Assembly: GCA_946500965.1 (NCBI GenBank)
Contig: CAMMXR010000002.1
Coordinates: 1 to 34,253, forward strand
Length of the DNA stretch: 34,253 nucleotides
Reading direction: 5' to 3'
From: an uncultured Candidatus Saccharibacteria bacterium
GTDB lineage: Bacteria; Patescibacteriota; Saccharimonadia; Saccharimonadales; Saccharimonadaceae
This document shows, one piece after another, positions 21,664 through 30,362 of this stretch; the stretch's first letter is position 1, and every line of letters begins with the position of its first letter. The position numbers and the translations under genes were made by a program. Under the pieces are notes generated by a model, which saw only the letters and a program-made list of their open reading frames with translations, made no database searches and was not told where the DNA came from.

Positions 21664-22302
21664 TTAGAAACGTGACAAATGGTGTCGCTTCAGGTAATCC
21701 TCAATGGACAGCAGCAAACTGGTCTCGTCCAGCGCCGTGTAAAGAATACAGCATTCTTCGCCCGACTTGTCCAAGCGGGTCGCAAACACCGCCCAGCCGG
21801 TCGGCGCCGTAATCCGGATCGTATCCTGTGTAGACAGCTGCCGGTGCGCAATCAGTGGCAGCCACTCATCAGTCAGTTCGCCCTTGAACTCCAGCGGGGA
21901 ATTGCAATAAACCTGCTCCAGGCGGGCCGGGCCATGATCCGACTTGAAGGCCACCGGAAAACTCCGGCCGGCCGGTTCTGCGTGCCGCGTCTCGGTAATC
22001 CCGTATTCGCGCCACATCATCATGGACAGGTCGCCCCGCTTAAAATGCGCTTCCACGGTTTTGAACTGCTGCTTCAGCTCCAGGGTGCCAGGCACCAGCG
22101 CAAACCGTCGCCGGAAAGACTTAGCCCGCGGCAGTCGGCTGTGATACTCGCAGATAAAACTCCGACCATCCAGCTTGACCGTCCAGCCTTTCAGCTCAAT
22201 CATGCGCCGAAACTGCCCGTCCGCGTTCAGATTCTGACTCAAACTGTCACTGCTCCGAATCCCACCAAAACCACTTGCCGTCACTTCAACTTTAATCACC
22301 AT
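21664..22302 (-). CDS. Unrecognised soluble protein, second gene under the duplicated promoter
   Basis: I place the start at the ATG at 22302 (212 residues, beginning MVIKVEVTASGFGG), with GAGGAG six bases upstream. A longer frame beginning at 22395 would run through the promoter and is rejected. The protein has no signal peptide or membrane span. It has a strand-rich, charged composition with scattered cysteines (FICEY, EECCILY) and a helical C-terminus (LSIEDYLKRHHLSRF). No domain is recognised. By eye it is not similar to the protein at 9047-9667, though both have about 210 residues, stand alone on the minus strand and share the 40-bp promoter. A stretch of 71 bases separates its stop from the terminator. 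Confidence 0.7.
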   Translation of the reverse strand: MVIKVEVTASGFGGIRSSDSLSQNLNADGQFRRMIELKGWTVKLDGRSFICEYHSRLPRAKSFRRRFALVPGTLELKQQFKTVEAHFKRGDLSMMMWREYGITETRHAEPAGRSFPVAFKSDHGPARLEQVYCNSPLEFKGELTDEWLPLIAHRQLSTQDTIRITAPTGWAVFATRLDKSGEECCILYTALDETSLLLSIEDYLKRHHLSRF

Positions 22303-22356
22303 AAGGTACTCCTCTCTGCGCTTCCTGCGCGGGTTCTCTAGGGGCTTGAGGCTCTT

Positions 22357-22396
22357 ACCCCCCTTCATTATATCACAGATAAGCATAAAAGTCAAG
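22357..22396 (-). promoter_or_regulatory. Copy B of the duplicated 40-bp strong promoter module
   Basis: On the minus strand: TTGACT, 17 bases, TATAAT, GAAGGGGGGT; 39 of 40 bases equal 9700-9739 (one C/G difference inside the spacer). It drives the gene starting at 22302 with a leader of about 45-50 bases. Confidence 0.85.
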
Positions 22397-22492
22397 ACTG
22401 CTCCTATCCACCCCGCTTTTCGGCGCCCACCACCGTCCCTAAGCCCCGTCCGCGCGCCACGTCACCTTGCCCCAATCTCCTGAAAAATCCCC

Positions 22493-22521
22493 TTGCCAAA
22501 GCTCCCAAAGTTTGCTAAAAT
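22493..22521 (+). promoter_or_regulatory. Promoter of rpoB-rpoC
   Basis: TTGCCA (22493-22498), 17 bases ending TTTGC, TAAAAT (22516-22521). The 96 bases between the minus-strand promoter and this -35 hold nothing recognisable. A leader of about 113 bases follows. Confidence 0.75.
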
Positions 22522-22541
22522 CTTAAACTAAGAAGTAGTGT

Positions 22542-22617
22542 GTGGTATTTTGGCAGCGCTTGAGAATAGCGGCATCAGGCGTAAAATACCACAGTAATCT
22601 TCGGCGCTAAAAGATTA
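22542..22617 (+). promoter_or_regulatory. Structured 5' leader of rpoB-rpoC
   Basis: A perfect ten-base-pair stem, GTGGTATTTT (22542-22551) with AAAATACCAC (22583-22592), encloses 31 bases including a CGCT/AGCG hairpin. It is followed by a second hairpin, TAATCTT/AAGATTA (22595-22617). AGCGC in the first element could pair with GCGCT in the second loop, so a switch or pseudoknot is possible. No T-tract follows either, so transcription attenuation is not indicated. The ribosome site GAGGAAAC lies 13 bases further on. No known riboswitch is recognised. Confidence 0.6.
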
Positions 22618-22640
22618 TCAACACTAAGAGAGAGGAAACT

Positions 22641-25600
22641 GTGAGCAAAACAACCACTACTGGTCGTCGCGTATTTTTCACCGAAGGCGACCAAGCCCTC
22701 CCCATTCCTGATCTGACGGCCCATCAGAAGGATAGCTGGGAGGATTTTGTCAAATCTGGTCTCCGGGAAGTGTTCAACGAACTCAACCCGATTGACGACT
22801 ACACCGGGCAAAAACTATCCTTGCGCTTCAAGGATTATTATTTCAAAACTCCGGCCGAGGACGAGAAAACCGCCAAATACAACCTGTCCACCTACGCCGC
22901 CCCGCTGCATGTAATCGTAGAGCTGACCAACAAGGTCACCGGCGAGGTCAAGGAGCAGGATATTTATTTCGGCGACTATCCCTGGATGACCGAGCGCGCC
23001 ACCTTTATTATCAACGGCACCGAGCGCGTGGTGGTTTCCCAGCTGATTCGTTCCGCCGGGGTTTTCTTCACCGCTGACGAACACAACGGCAAGCGCTACT
23101 ACGGCGCCAAAGTGATTCCGGGCCGCGGAGCCTGGCTGGAGTTTGAGACCACCCCGGGTGGCTGCATTTACGTTAAGATTGATCGCCGCCGCAAGATTCC
23201 CATCACCACCTTCCTGCGCGCGCTCGGCATCGCTTCCGACGAGGAAATCCGCGCCCAGTTTGCCGAGATTGACAACGGCCCCATCAGTTACATCAACTCC
23301 ACCCTGGAGAAAGACACCTCCACCAGCCAGGCTACGGCGCTGCTTGAAGTCTATCGCCGGCTGCGCCCGGGTGATCTCGCTACGGTTGAGAACGCCAAGT
23401 CTATGATTGAGCGCACTTTCTTTGATTATCGCCGCTACGATTGTTCGCGGGTTGGTCGCTTCAAGCTCAACCGCCGGCTCGGCTTTGATACCCCGAACGA
23501 CGCCGCCCACCGCACCCTGCAAATGCAGGATGTGCTGGCCATCATCAGCGAAATTATCCGCCTCAATAACACCCAGGAACCGGCAGATGACATTGACTCG
23601 CTGGCAAATCGCCGGGTCAAGCTGGTCGGCGAGCTGGTTCAACGTCAGTTCCGTCTCGGGATGCTCCGCCTCCAGCGCAACATTCTGGACCGGATGTCAA
23701 TGGCTGACCCCGAAGAAGTCACCCCTTCGCAGCTGCTCAACTCCCGCCCGGTGGTGGCCGCGGTCAAGGAGTTCTTCTCCAGCTCTCAGCTTTCGCAGCT
23801 GATGGACGAGGTCAACGGCTACTCCGAGCTCGCTCACAAGCGCCGCCTCTCTAGTATGGGCCCCGGCGGTCTGACGCGGGAACGCGCCGGCTTTGACGTC
23901 CGCGACGCTCACCCCACCCACTACGGCCGCATCTGCACCGTAGAGACCCCGGAAGGTGGCAACGTCGGTCTGGTCTTGAACCTGGCGACCTATGCTCGCA
24001 TCAACGAATACGGTTTCATTGAAGCCCCCTACCGCGTGGTCAAAAACGGCAAGGTGACCGACGAAGTGGTTTACGTAGACGCCGCCACCGAGGAAGATAT
24101 GATTATCGCCGACGCCTCAGTTAAACTCAATGACAAGGGCGAATTCGTGGAAGATTGGGTCTCCGCCCGGGTCAAGGGCCGCCCCAGCCAGGTCGCTTCC
24201 AACCTCGTCACCCACATTGACGCCGCTCACAAAGAGATTCTCGGCACCTCGGCCAGCCTGATTCCGTTCGTAGAGAAAAACCGCGTTGACCGCTCCTTGA
24301 TGGCCTGCGCCATGCAAAAGCAAGCCGTGCCACTGCTCAAGAACGACGCCCCGATCGTCGGCACCGGCATTGAGCACGAAATCGCAATGAATACTTCGCA
24401 AGTTGTGGTCGCTGCAGCTGCCGGTGAGGTGGTGAAGGCGGACGGCATCTCGGTCATCGTCAAATACAAAGACGGCGAAAAAGAATATCCGCTGGAGCAC
24501 TTCCAGAAGACCAACGACGACCGCTGCTACAACCAGCGTGTCAAGGTCGTGCGCGGCCAGAAGGTCAAAAAAGGCGACATCCTGATTGAGGGCGCTTCTG
24601 TCACGAATGGTGAGCTAGCGCTCGGTAAAGACCTCCTGGTAGCCTTTATGCCCTGGCGTGGTTATAATATGGATGACGCCATCGTGATCTCTTCCCGTTT
24701 AGTAGAGGACGATGAACTTACTTCCATCAACATCAAGGATTTTGACGTGGAAGTGCGCGAAACCAAGCTCGGACCCGAGCAGGTCACTCGCGACATCCCG
24801 AACGTTCCCGAGAAAAGTCTGCGCCACCTTGGCGAAGACGGTATCGTAGTTGTGGGTTCCGAAGTTCAGCCTGGCGACATCTTGGTCGGTAAAATCACCC
24901 CGAAAGGTGAGCAGGAACTCAGCTCTGAGGAGCGCCTGCTCCGTGCCATCTTCGGTGAGAAAGCTAAGGACGTCCGCGACACTTCGGTTCGCATGGATGG
25001 CTCTTCCACCGGTAAGGTGGTCGGCGTGCGGGTCTATACCCGCGAACAGGGTCACGAACTCAAAGCCGGCGTGTTGATGCAGATTCGGATTTACGTGGCC
25101 GAGATGCGCAAAATCAGCGTCGGTGACAAAATCGCCGGTCGCCATGGTAACAAAGGTGTCGTCTCCCGGATTCTGCCGGTGGAAGATATGCCGTTCATGG
25201 AGGACGGGACGCCAATTGACATTCTGCTCAGCCCGATGGGCGTGCCAAGCCGTATGAACCTCGGTCAGCTGTTTGAGGTCCACCTCGGTATGGCGGCTCG
25301 GGCGCTCGGTTACGAAGTTGCTACCCCCTCCTTCAACGGTGTGCCGGACGAAGTGATCTCTGATCAACTAGAGAAGGCCGGCTTCAGCCGTGACGGTCGC
25401 GTGCAGCTCTATGATGGTCTGACCGGCGAACCTTTCAACGAACGCACCTCGGTCGGCGTGATGCATATGCTAAAACTGCACCACATGGTGGAAGACAAGA
25501 TTCACGCTCGCTCCACTGGTCCCTACACTACTGTCACTCAGCAGCCGCTCGGTGGTAAAGCTCAGAACGGTGGTCAGCGCTTCGGGGAAATGGAGGTCTG

Positions 25601-26036
25601 GGCGTTGGAAGCCTACGGTGCCGCCACCACCCTGCAGGAAATGCTCACGATTAAATCTGATGATGTCTATGGTCGTGCGCAAGCCTACAAGTCAATCATC
25701 AAGCGTGAACCGATTGAAGGTCCCAAGCTGCCGGAAGGCTTCAATGTTCTGGTTAAAGAGTTCCAGGGGTTGGGCCTGAAGGTGGATCTGCTGGAGCAGG
25801 GTGAATCCAAAGATGCTGGTGAAGTAATTGAGAAGACTTCGCGCGAGATTGAACAAGAGAATGATGACAGCCGCATCTATGCCCAGCACGCGCACCACGC
25901 ACCGGCGGACACGATTGTGGATCTGGATGAAGAAGAAAAGGAAGTGATGGACGCAGAGGGCGTCAGTATAAGAGAGGCCGACGAGCTTGACGAATCGCCT
26001 GACGATTCCGAGGCTGGCCTTGGAGAGGAGTTATAA
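22641..26036 (+). CDS. rpoB: DNA-directed RNA polymerase beta subunit
   Basis: The protein has 1131 residues, GTG start behind GAGGAAAC. Conserved blocks run in order: the N-terminal lobe, the rifampicin region FFSSSQLSQLMDEVNGYSEL followed by AHKRRLSSMGPGG, TVETPEG, the DDAIVIS block, GEKAKDVRDTS, GDKIAGRHGNKG, and the C-terminal clamp contact PFNERTSVGVMHMLKLHHMV and GQRFGEMEVWALEAYGA. Major rifampicin contacts (equivalents of Q513, D516, H526, S531) are kept, while F514 is Leu, N518 Val and L533 Met. The C-terminus has an acidic extension ending AGLGEEL. rplJ/rplL do not precede it; rpoC follows one base after its stop. Confidence 0.98.
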   Translation: MSKTTTTGRRVFFTEGDQALPIPDLTAHQKDSWEDFVKSGLREVFNELNPIDDYTGQKLSLRFKDYYFKTPAEDEKTAKYNLSTYAAPLHVIVELTNKVTGEVKEQDIYFGDYPWMTERATFIINGTERVVVSQLIRSAGVFFTADEHNGKRYYGAKVIPGRGAWLEFETTPGGCIYVKIDRRRKIPITTFLRALGIASDEEIRAQFAEIDNGPISYINSTLEKDTSTSQATALLEVYRRLRPGDLATVENAKSMIERTFFDYRRYDCSRVGRFKLNRRLGFDTPNDAAHRTLQMQDVLAIISEIIRLNNTQEPADDIDSLANRRVKLVGELVQRQFRLGMLRLQRNILDRMSMADPEEVTPSQLLNSRPVVAAVKEFFSSSQLSQLMDEVNGYSELAHKRRLSSMGPGGLTRERAGFDVRDAHPTHYGRICTVETPEGGNVGLVLNLATYARINEYGFIEAPYRVVKNGKVTDEVVYVDAATEEDMIIADASVKLNDKGEFVEDWVSARVKGRPSQVASNLVTHIDAAHKEILGTSASLIPFVEKNRVDRSLMACAMQKQAVPLLKNDAPIVGTGIEHEIAMNTSQVVVAAAAGEVVKADGISVIVKYKDGEKEYPLEHFQKTNDDRCYNQRVKVVRGQKVKKGDILIEGASVTNGELALGKDLLVAFMPWRGYNMDDAIVISSRLVEDDELTSINIKDFDVEVRETKLGPEQVTRDIPNVPEKSLRHLGEDGIVVVGSEVQPGDILVGKITPKGEQELSSEERLLRAIFGEKAKDVRDTSVRMDGSSTGKVVGVRVYTREQGHELKAGVLMQIRIYVAEMRKISVGDKIAGRHGNKGVVSRILPVEDMPFMEDGTPIDILLSPMGVPSRMNLGQLFEVHLGMAARALGYEVATPSFNGVPDEVISDQLEKAGFSRDGRVQLYDGLTGEPFNERTSVGVMHMLKLHHMVEDKIHARSTGPYTTVTQQPLGGKAQNGGQRFGEMEVWALEAYGAATTLQEMLTIKSDDVYGRAQAYKSIIKREPIEGPKLPEGFNVLVKEFQGLGLKVDLLEQGESKDAGEVIEKTSREIEQENDDSRIYAQHAHHAPADTIVDLDEEEKEVMDAEGVSIREADELDESPDDSEAGLGEEL

Positions 26037-26037
26037 G

Positions 26038-29000
26038 ATGGCTTGGATGGATAATTACATCAGCGCCAACGATTTTGACGCCATTCGTCTCAGCGTCGCC
26101 AGCCGGGAGGACATCCTGAACTGGAGCTACGGTGAAGTCTTGAAACCGGAGACGATTAACTATCGCACCCAAAAGCCGGAACGCGACGGTCTGTTCTGTG
26201 AACGGATTTTCGGACCGGTCAAGGATATTAACCCGCACGACTCCAAGCTTAAGGGCGTGCGCTCTCGCGAGGCCGCGGTGGACAAGGAAGGGAACCTGGT
26301 CACCAAGTCCATTTCTCGCCGCGAACGCATGGGGCATATCTCCCTGGCGGCGCCGGTTGCCCACATCTGGTTTATGCGTGGCACCCCCAGCGCGCTCAGT
26401 GTATTGCTCAACCTGACCGTCAAGAACATTGAGAAAGTGGTTTACTTCGCCTCCTATCTGATCGTAGCGGCCGAAGACGAGGCCATTGCTCAGCGCCTGA
26501 CCGATCTGGAAGCCAGCACTACGGCCGCCCGCGAGGCGATCCGCCTGCGCTACGAACAGGCCGCCGAGGCCGAAGGCGCGGATCTGAAAGTCCTGGCCGA
26601 CCAACAAGCCAAGGAATCCGAAGCCTTGGAAGCTGATTATCTCAAGCGCAAGTCAGCGCTGGAGAAGATGCAAAAAGGCGCGGTGATCAGCGAGCAAGAA
26701 TACCGCAATCTTCCGGACGACTACGACGAGCTGATTACGGTTGAGATGGGCGCCACCGCGATTAAGCAGCTCCTGGAAGAGATTGATCTCAAGACCATGA
26801 TCTCTGAGCTGCGCGAGGAATCCGAAGCCTCCAAGGGCCAGAAGCAGAAGCGGATTATGAAGCGCCTCAAGGTGATTGAGGGGATGGAAGCCGCCGGCAT
26901 CAAGCCCGTGGACCTGATCCTGACCGTGATTCCGGTCATCCCACCCGATCTCCGGCCGATGATTTCGCTGCCGGGCGGTCGCTTCGCCACCTCTGATCTT
27001 AACGACCTCTATCGCCGGGTGATTAATCGCAACAACCGTCTACGCAAACTGTTGGAGCTGAACGCTCCGGCCGTCATTTGCCACAACGAGATGCGTATGC
27101 TCCAAGAAGCGGTGGATGCCTTGATTGATAACTCTGCGGTTCACGGCAGCCGCTCGGCCAGCACCCAAAACGGTCGGCGCAAACTCAAGAGCCTCTCTGA
27201 CCTCCTCAAGGGTAAACAGGGGCGCTTCCGCCAGAATCTACTCGGTAAGCGCGTAGACTACTCCGGTCGCTCCGTGATCGTGGTCGGCCCCGAGCTGAAG
27301 TTGAATGAATGTGGTCTGCCCAAGCAGATGGCGCTGGAACTCTTCAAGCCGTTTGTGATTTCCTGGCTGATGAATAACGAGTATGCCGCTAATATCCACG
27401 CCGCTACCCGGATGATTGAAGCTGGCGAAGCTGTGGTCTGGGATGCGCTGGATGACTGCATCAAGGGCAAATACGTGCTCTTAAACCGCGCCCCCTCGCT
27501 GCACCGCCTCTCAGTTCAGGCCTTCCAGCCCAAACTGATTGATGGTAAAGCAATTCAGTTGCACCCACTGGTCGCCTCCGGCTTCAACGCTGACTACGAT
27601 GGTGACCAAATGGCGGTCCACCTGCCACTCTCTGATGCTGCGCAAGCCGAGGCTGGCGAACTGATGTCAGCCAGCAAGAACCTCTTAAAGCCGGCGGACG
27701 GCGCTCCGGTGCTCGCCATCTACCAGGATGTGGTCTTAGGAATCTATTACCTCACCTACAACAAACCTGGGACCGAAACCGATCAGGTTAAACCTTTCAG
27801 CTCCGTTTACGAAGCCGAAATGGCCTATGACCAGAAGCTGATTGCGCTGCAAACCCCCATCCGGGTCTTCGCCAAAGGTGAAATCCGCAACACCACCCTC
27901 GGTCGCGTGATCTTTAACGAGATTCTACCCAAAGATTATCCCTATGATAACTCGGTTCAGAACAGCAAACAGCTCAAGCGCGTGATGGCGGACATCTTTG
28001 ATCGCTACGGCGCCGAAGAAATGGTTAAGACCGCTGACGCCGTCAAGAACCTCGCCTTTGAGTATGAGACGATTGCCTCGGTCTCCACGGCTAAGGACGA
28101 CTACCCGACCTATCCGGAGATTGACGACTTTATCGCCGAAGGTGATGCCAAGACTGCACTCATCCAAGAGCAATTTGATCAGGGCTTGGTCACCGAAGAA
28201 GAACGCTACAACCTCACCGTGGCCAACTGGCGCGATATTGATAAGAAAATCTCCGACTTCCTGAAGAGCAAGCTCGCCGAGATGGATACCGACATTGCCG
28301 TGATGGTTAACTCCGGCGCTCGCGGTAGCGTCTCCAACATCAAGCTCGCCTCAGCCGAAATCGGTATCATGGTGGACATCAACAACAACGAGATTGAGCT
28401 CCCGGTCAAGTCCAGCTACAAGAAGGGCCTCAACACCCTGGAATCCTTCATCGCTACCCGGGGTGCCCGTCAAGGTCAGGTCTCAACCGCTCTTCGGACC
28501 GCTGACTCTGGCTATCTCACCCGCCGCTTGGTGGACGTCGCTCAAGATGTCTTCACCACCGACGAAGAAGCTCCCGATCCTGGCTTCGCCGTCCACAAGA
28601 GCGAATCCGAATACACTGGCATCAGCTTTGCCGCTCGGATTGCCGGCCGCTACACCGCTGAACCTGTGCCCGGCTATGTTGACGCCGACGAACTAATCAG
28701 CCAAGAGATTGCGGAACAGATTGAAAACGATGATTCCATTGACAGCATCAAGATCCAGTCTGTCCTCACCACTACCGCCGTGGATGGCGTGCCCCGCAAG
28801 GCTTACGGGATTGATATGTCTACTCGGACGCTGGTGGAAGCTCATCAGCCGGTCGGTGTCATCGCCGCTCAGTCGCTCGGTGAGCCTGGTACGCAGCTGA
28901 CGCTTGATACCAAGCACGGCTCCGGCGTAGCTGGCTCTGGTGCCATCGCTCGCGGTCTTCCGCGTGTGGAAGAGTTACTGGAAGCCCGCACTCCGAAAGG

Positions 29001-29895
29001 TCAGGCCTATATCACCCCAATCACCGGGACGGTGGAGACCTGGGAAGAGAATAACCGTTACGTCGTTCAGATTACGCCCGAAGCTGGCGAAACTGACCGT
29101 CACGAGCTGGCTGGTCGCAAGCCAACCGTCAAGGATGGCGCTCATGTCAAAGCTGGCGATGTGATTGCCGACAAGGGCAAAGGCAAGGACCCGCTGATCT
29201 CACCGGTAGATGGTATCGCCGAGTTGGTGGAGGACGCCATCGTAATCGTCGCCGAGGCTGGCGCCCCGGTCAAGGTAGAAATCCCGGGCGATGCCGAGCT
29301 CCTCGTGAAGTCTGGTGACCATCTGGAAGCTGGTGACCGCCTCACCACCGGTTCTTTGAATCTCCAAGACCTCTTGAAATACAAGGGTGCCGAGGAAACC
29401 GCTCGCTACATCATGAACGACGTCACCGCGGTTTACGCCGCTCAGGGTCACGAAATCTCTGCAAAACACCTTGAGATTATCGTGCGTCAGATGTTCAGTC
29501 GGGTGATGATTAACGAACCGGGCGACTCCAGCTTCGTCTCTGGCGACATTGTGTCTAAAGCCGCCATTACGGCCGAAAATCAGCGCCTGGAAGCCGCCGG
29601 CAAGGAGCCAGCCACCTATGATAGTCTCCTGCTCGGTATTACCAAGGTCTCCATCTGGTCCGACTCCTTCCTCTCTGCCGCTTCCTTCCAAGACACCACT
29701 CGCGTCTTGATTAATGCCGCGATTAATGGACGGGTTGACCACCTCAAGGGTCTGAAAGAGAATGTCATCATTGGCCGCAAGATCCCGGTTGGTACCGGTG
29801 TGACGCCGCTAGAGGTGACAAACGCCGCCCGTGCCGAAGCGCAAGCCGAAGCTGCGGACCTTGGTCCCACCGCCGAGGATGTGGCTGAGCTGTAA
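26038..29895 (+). CDS. rpoC: DNA-directed RNA polymerase beta' subunit, with no zinc-site cysteines
   Basis: The start is ATG at 26038 (1285 residues, MAWMDN), behind GAGGAG at the end of rpoB. The catalytic loop NADYDGDQMAVH keeps Asp519, Asp521 and Asp523. Two structural zinc sites are gone by in-register substitution: ZBD1 cysteines of E. coli (70, 72, 85, 88) correspond to Pro66, Asp68, Val81 and Glu84; the second site (814, 888, 895, 898) to Ala845, Thr912, Pro919 and Ala922. The bridge helix reads GARQGQVSTALRT where LAD is nearly universal (Gln814-Val815-Ser816). The trigger loop reads QLTLDTKHGSG, keeping His960 but with Asp957 for the NTP-contacting Arg and Lys959 for Phe. Surrounding motifs (SGYLTRRLVDVAQD, GVIAAQSLGEPGTQL, GLPRVEELLEAR) are normal and the frame is intact, so this is a functional gene. 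Confidence 0.98.
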   Translation: MAWMDNYISANDFDAIRLSVASREDILNWSYGEVLKPETINYRTQKPERDGLFCERIFGPVKDINPHDSKLKGVRSREAAVDKEGNLVTKSISRRERMGHISLAAPVAHIWFMRGTPSALSVLLNLTVKNIEKVVYFASYLIVAAEDEAIAQRLTDLEASTTAAREAIRLRYEQAAEAEGADLKVLADQQAKESEALEADYLKRKSALEKMQKGAVISEQEYRNLPDDYDELITVEMGATAIKQLLEEIDLKTMISELREESEASKGQKQKRIMKRLKVIEGMEAAGIKPVDLILTVIPVIPPDLRPMISLPGGRFATSDLNDLYRRVINRNNRLRKLLELNAPAVICHNEMRMLQEAVDALIDNSAVHGSRSASTQNGRRKLKSLSDLLKGKQGRFRQNLLGKRVDYSGRSVIVVGPELKLNECGLPKQMALELFKPFVISWLMNNEYAANIHAATRMIEAGEAVVWDALDDCIKGKYVLLNRAPSLHRLSVQAFQPKLIDGKAIQLHPLVASGFNADYDGDQMAVHLPLSDAAQAEAGELMSASKNLLKPADGAPVLAIYQDVVLGIYYLTYNKPGTETDQVKPFSSVYEAEMAYDQKLIALQTPIRVFAKGEIRNTTLGRVIFNEILPKDYPYDNSVQNSKQLKRVMADIFDRYGAEEMVKTADAVKNLAFEYETIASVSTAKDDYPTYPEIDDFIAEGDAKTALIQEQFDQGLVTEEERYNLTVANWRDIDKKISDFLKSKLAEMDTDIAVMVNSGARGSVSNIKLASAEIGIMVDINNNEIELPVKSSYKKGLNTLESFIATRGARQGQVSTALRTADSGYLTRRLVDVAQDVFTTDEEAPDPGFAVHKSESEYTGISFAARIAGRYTAEPVPGYVDADELISQEIAEQIENDDSIDSIKIQSVLTTTAVDGVPRKAYGIDMSTRTLVEAHQPVGVIAAQSLGEPGTQLTLDTKHGSGVAGSGAIARGLPRVEELLEARTPKGQAYITPITGTVETWEENNRYVVQITPEAGETDRHELAGRKPTVKDGAHVKAGDVIADKGKGKDPLISPVDGIAELVEDAIVIVAEAGAPVKVEIPGDAELLVKSGDHLEAGDRLTTGSLNLQDLLKYKGAEETARYIMNDVTAVYAAQGHEISAKHLEIIVRQMFSRVMINEPGDSSFVSGDIVSKAAITAENQRLEAAGKEPATYDSLLLGITKVSIWSDSFLSAASFQDTTRVLINAAINGRVDHLKGLKENVIIGRKIPVGTGVTPLEVTNAARAEAQAEAADLGPTAEDVAEL

Positions 29896-29927
29896 AACTC
29901 CAGTTCCGCTAACAGCCTCACGCAGCT

Positions 29928-29953
29928 AAAGCTCCCCGTTCAAGGGGAGCTTT
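29928..29953 (+). terminator. Terminator after rpoC
   Basis: A ten-base-pair stem (AAAGCTCCCC with GGGGAGCTTT) around a six-base loop GTTCAA, followed by a broken T-tract (TTTGGTTTGG). Confidence 0.75.
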
Positions 29954-30037
29954 GGTTTGGTCGTATAATGCCCAGCCACACCTCTGTTCAAAAAGTAATT
30001 TTGACACACCGACCCCTGTTCTGGTGGTCTGCCGGTT

Positions 30038-30066
30038 TTGTTGAATTGTCTCAAATGTAGTATAAT
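30038..30066 (+). promoter_or_regulatory. Promoter of the gat operon, leaderless spacing
   Basis: TTGTTG (30038-30043), 17 bases, TATAAT (30061-30066), then six bases TACCCC before the ATG at 30073. No Shine-Dalgarno site. Confidence 0.75.
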
Positions 30067-30072
30067 TACCCC

Positions 30073-30360
30073 ATGGAAGTTAACCAAGCTACGATTCAGC
30101 ATCTTGCCCAGCTCTCTAATTTTGCGCTCACCGCCGACCAGAGCCAGCGGCTGGAATCTGATATTCGCGCAATCTTAGATTATATTTCTCAGCTTGACCA
30201 GCTGGACACCGACGGCATTGAGCCGACTTATCAGGTCTTTGAAATGGAGAATGTCTGGCGTCCGGACGTCATCACACCCCAGGACGCTACGCCCGATGAG
30301 CTGCTCGATCTCACCGTTGCCACTCAAGATCATCAAATTAAAGTACCAAAGGTATTGTAA
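30073..30360 (+). CDS. gatC: Asp-tRNA(Asn)/Glu-tRNA(Gln) amidotransferase subunit C
   Basis: The protein has 95 residues, normal for GatC. It opens with VNQATIQHLAQLSNFAL, continues with an amphipathic helix (DIRAILDYISQLDQLDTDGIEPTY is the conserved core, residues about 35-57) and ends in the extended segment WRPDVITPQ ... IKVPKVL that wraps between GatA and GatB. It stabilises the GatCAB complex that converts mischarged Glu-tRNA(Gln) or Asp-tRNA(Asn). First gene of the operon, with a probably leaderless mRNA; gatA starts two bases after its stop. Confidence 0.93.
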   Translation: MEVNQATIQHLAQLSNFALTADQSQRLESDIRAILDYISQLDQLDTDGIEPTYQVFEMENVWRPDVITPQDATPDELLDLTVATQDHQIKVPKVL

Positions 30361-30362
30361 TC

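Noticed and set aside
21313-21675. Plus-strand open frame of 120 codons across the small-RNA region
   Set aside because: Its start lies at the end of a terminator, it runs through a promoter and two terminators, and its composition is unlike that of a real protein. The RNA-gene reading explains the region better.
22303-22395. Extended N-terminus for the minus-strand gene ending at 21664
   Set aside because: The extra 31 codons coincide with the -10 box, start region and leader of the duplicated promoter; the ATG at 22302 has GAGGAG.
30001-30006. Consensus -35 hexamer TTGACA upstream of gatC
   Set aside because: No -10 at 16-18 bases downstream; the TTGTTG/TATAAT pair fits the gene start better.
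29964-30040. TATAAT at 29964-29969 with a possible hairpin near 30008-30036 followed by TTTTG, perhaps another small RNA
   Set aside because: No -35 at proper distance, the stem is short and bulged, and the T-tract is weak. Not enough support beside the clear gatC promoter.
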